Below, one piece after another: positions 6,493-7,996 of a stretch of DNA of 7,996 nt. The stretch's first letter is position 1; each line of letters begins with the position of its first letter. Both the position numbers and the translations under genes were made by a program. This stretch comes from Actinomycetota bacterium (GTDB taxonomy: Bacteria; Actinomycetota; Acidimicrobiia; Acidimicrobiales; Iamiaceae): positions 1 through 7,996 of the forward strand of contig JADGOP010000088.1 in the NCBI GenBank assembly GCA_017882935.1. The letters run 5' to 3'. The notes beneath the pieces were generated by a model. The model saw nothing but the letters and a program-made list of their open reading frames with translations. It was not told where the DNA came from and did not search any database.

Positions 6493-7548
6493 TCAGATGA
6501 CGTTGGTGACGAGGAGCACCGCCACGAGGGCCGCGACGGCGAGGCGGTAGTAGCCGAAGATCGCGAGGTCGTGCCGCTTGAGGTACTCGATCATCCACTT
6601 GATCGCCACCAGCGCGGCCACGAACGCCACGAGGAACCCGATCAGCGGGTTCACCCAGCCGTAGGCCTGGAACAGGATGTTGCCGTTCTTGGCCAGCTCG
6701 AAGACCGTCGCCGCGGTGAGCGTGAGGAGGCCGAGCAGGAAGGTGAACTCCACCGCGGCCGAGAGCGTGAGGCCCACGAGCAGCCCGGCGAGCAGCGTGA
6801 CGAGGCTGCGACTGGTGCCGGGCCAGAGCGACAGCACCTGGGCCAGACCGATGATCAGTGCGGCTCGGATGGACAGCGCCTCGATCGACAGGCCGGGGTG
6901 GCCGGGCTTGAACCGGGGGTTGCGGGCGAAGATCAGGATGACGACGCCGCCGACGACCCACGCCGCCAGCACGGGCCACGTGCCGAACAGGTGGGCCTTG
7001 ATGGAGTGGTCGAACGCCGCGCCGACGACCGCCGCCGGCAGGAACGCGACCACGATGCTGGCCAGGATGCCGCGGCCCTGCTCGTCGCGCCCGATGAGGC
7101 CCTCGAACAGCGTGCCGATGCGCTTCCGGTACAGCACCAGGACCGCCAGGATGGCCCCGAGCTGGATGGCCACCGCGTAGGTGTCGGCCGCGTCCTTGTC
7201 GGCGCTCGTCTGGCCCACGTCGAGCAGGCGGTCGGTGACGAGCAGGTGCCCGGTGGAGCTGATGGGCAGGAACTCGGTGATGCCCTCGACGAGCCCCAGG
7301 ACCACGGCCTTCGGGGCGTTGAGCGTGTTGACGCGCTGTTGCTCGTGGGCGGCGCGGCGGGCCTCGGCGGCCCGGGTCGACGCGGCGGCCGGGCGGCTGA
7401 CGGGGCCGAGCACGAGAAGCGCGAGCACCACGGCGCCGATGATGCCGAGGCCGGATCGCGCCCGGCTGCGGAGGACGCTGCCCCCCTCGACCTCGGCCCC
7501 CACCGCGACCGTGGCAGCGGTGGGTCGGTTGGTCGGTCGGGCGTGCAT
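6493..7548 (-). CDS. uppP: Undecaprenyl-diphosphatase (UppP/BacA family) with N-terminal extension
   Basis: A 351-residue membrane enzyme that removes a phosphate from undecaprenyl diphosphate to recycle the lipid carrier for peptidoglycan and other envelope polymers. EGITEFLPISSTGH (88-101) is the first family motif, with E88, E92, S98 and H101 equivalent to the catalytic region of E. coli BacA. PGTSRS (243-248) is the second, with R247 as the conserved arginine. Hydrophobic segments lie near 80-95, 124-140, 161-180, 192-208, 227-242, 262-283, 300-318 and 334-350. The usual length is about 270, so roughly 75 residues are extra at the N terminus; they include a hydrophobic stretch (33-50) ending PAAAS, like a signal peptide or added membrane helix. 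The start is uncertain: the ATG at 7548 is the first in frame, but the nearest GGAGG is 15 bases away; a GTG at 7503 is an alternative. Confidence 0.92.
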   Translation of the reverse strand: MHARPTNRPTAATVAVGAEVEGGSVLRSRARSGLGIIGAVVLALLVLGPVSRPAAASTRAAEARRAAHEQQRVNTLNAPKAVVLGLVEGITEFLPISSTGHLLVTDRLLDVGQTSADKDAADTYAVAIQLGAILAVLVLYRKRIGTLFEGLIGRDEQGRGILASIVVAFLPAAVVGAAFDHSIKAHLFGTWPVLAAWVVGGVVILIFARNPRFKPGHPGLSIEALSIRAALIIGLAQVLSLWPGTSRSLVTLLAGLLVGLTLSAAVEFTFLLGLLTLTAATVFELAKNGNILFQAYGWVNPLIGFLVAFVAALVAIKWMIEYLKRHDLAIFGYYRLAVAALVAVLLVTNVI

Positions 7549-7563
7549 GGCCGTCCATCATGG

Positions 7564-7568
7564 CCTCC
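7564..7568 (-). promoter_or_regulatory. Shine-Dalgarno sequence upstream of uppP, poorly spaced
   Basis: GGAGG on the minus strand. It is 5 bases before an ATG at 7558 (2 bases before another at 7561), but both are in the +1 frame relative to uppP. It is 15 bases before the uppP ATG at 7548, which is longer than usual. Confidence 0.45.
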
Positions 7569-7638
7569 GGCGGGTGACCGACCGGGCATCCGGGCGGGCC
7601 CTGACGGCAACCTTTCCGGGTCCGTGACCGCGCGCGGC

Positions 7639-7659
7639 GTCGGGCCCCGCGGGCCCGAC
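7639..7659. repeat. Perfect 9 bp-arm palindrome between uppP and the DUF2237 gene
   Basis: Arms GTCGGGCCC (7639-7647) and GGGCCCGAC (7651-7659) are separated by CGC. It lies in the 132 bp divergent intergenic region, about 20 bp before the DUF2237 start and 90 bp before uppP. It could be an operator acting on either promoter or a hairpin in the DUF2237 leader. I could not identify convincing promoter boxes in this region. Confidence 0.5.
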
Positions 7660-7680
7660 CGATGTGCTCGGATGGGGGGC

Positions 7681-7996
7681 ATGGCCCAGAACGTGCTCGG
7701 AGGCGAGCTCCAGACCTGCAGCATCTCGCCCCTCACCGGCTTCTACCGCAACGGCTGCTGCGACACGGGCGCCGAGGATGCCGGGGTGCACACCGTGTGC
7801 GTGGTGGTCACCGAGGAGTTCCTCTCGTACTCGCAGCAGGTCGGCAACGACCTGTCGACCCCCCTGCCCGAGCACGGCTTCGCGGGGCTGCAGCCCGGCG
7901 ACCGCTGGTGCCTGTGCGCCAGCCGGTGGCAGGAGGCCCTCGAGGCCGGTGCGGCACCGGCCGTGGTCCTCGAGGCCACGCACGCCCGCACCCTCG
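7681..7996 (+). CDS. DUF2237 family protein (3' end cut by window)
   Basis: The first 105 residues of a DUF2237 protein; family members are around 120-125 residues, so only the C-terminal tail is missing. Family-typical segments are NVLGGELQTC (4-13), SPLTGFYRNGCCDTG (16-30), GVHTVC (35-40), GNDLSTP (55-61), GDRWCLCASRW (73-83) and the end PAVVLEATH (93-101). Six cysteines are present (13, 26, 27, 40, 77, 79), a number and spacing that suggest metal binding or redox chemistry, although the function of the family is unknown. The ATG at 7681 gives the family-like MAQNVLG start; an in-frame ATG three codons earlier (7672) would add MGG. The G-rich run just upstream is too close to be a well-spaced ribosome-binding site for 7681. 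It is divergent from uppP and the only plus-strand gene. Confidence 0.9.
   Translation, partial: MAQNVLGGELQTCSISPLTGFYRNGCCDTGAEDAGVHTVCVVVTEEFLSYSQQVGNDLSTPLPEHGFAGLQPGDRWCLCASRWQEALEAGAAPAVVLEATHARTL

Noticed and set aside
4140..6500. Very long plus-strand open frame (786 codons) antisense to the oxygenase and thiolase-like genes
   Set aside because: The translation is glycine/arginine/valine/histidine-rich without any recognisable domain and mirrors two well-supported minus-strand genes. Long antisense frames are expected in DNA this GC-rich.
6464..7561. Minus-strand 365-codon frame starting at the well-spaced ATG after GGAGG upstream of uppP
   Set aside because: The product is arginine/proline/histidine-rich with no membrane segments or motifs, whereas the overlapping frame encodes a clear UppP. 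It is kept only as a question about the uppP start.

Overview
The window is a GC-rich, densely coded chromosomal segment, very probably from an actinobacterium. A member of Acidimicrobiia or a related high-GC lineage fits best. This placement is an inference from base composition, GTG start use, the mycobacterial-style DUF2786/TIGR04338 gene pair and a TLP1-type thiolase-like protein. I see no rRNA, tRNA, CRISPR, insertion sequence or phage gene.

Layout. Seven complete genes lie on the minus strand and one truncated gene lies on the plus strand at the right edge. Reading the minus strand from right to left, in transcription order: an undecaprenyl-diphosphatase (UppP/BacA family) with an unusual N-terminal extension; a thiolase-like protein 19 bp behind it; an intergenic region with two long inverted repeats; an acyl-CoA-dehydrogenase-fold, HsaA-like flavin-dependent oxygenase; an arginine deiminase; a short-chain dehydrogenase/reductase (SDR); a DUF2786 protein; and a TIGR04338-type HExxH metallohydrolase 16 bp behind that. 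On the plus strand, divergent from uppP, a DUF2237 protein starts and runs off the window end.

How the genes fit together. Two pairs look like real operons by spacing: uppP with the thiolase-like gene, and DUF2786 with the metallohydrolase. The oxygenase, arginine deiminase and SDR are separated by roughly 80 bp gaps that contain GC-rich hairpins, so they may be independent units. The oxygenase, SDR and thiolase-like protein are types often found in lipid, steroid or aromatic breakdown, but no complete pathway is visible. The arginine deiminase has no arcB, arcC or arcD neighbour.

The most notable non-coding signal is the 4866-5002 stretch, which holds two nested or extended inverted repeats (15 bp and 13 bp arms). 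A perfect 9 bp-arm palindrome sits in the uppP/DUF2237 divergent intergenic region, and an operator-like dyad lies just upstream of the DUF2786 gene. I did not find convincing evidence for a wholly new multi-gene system.
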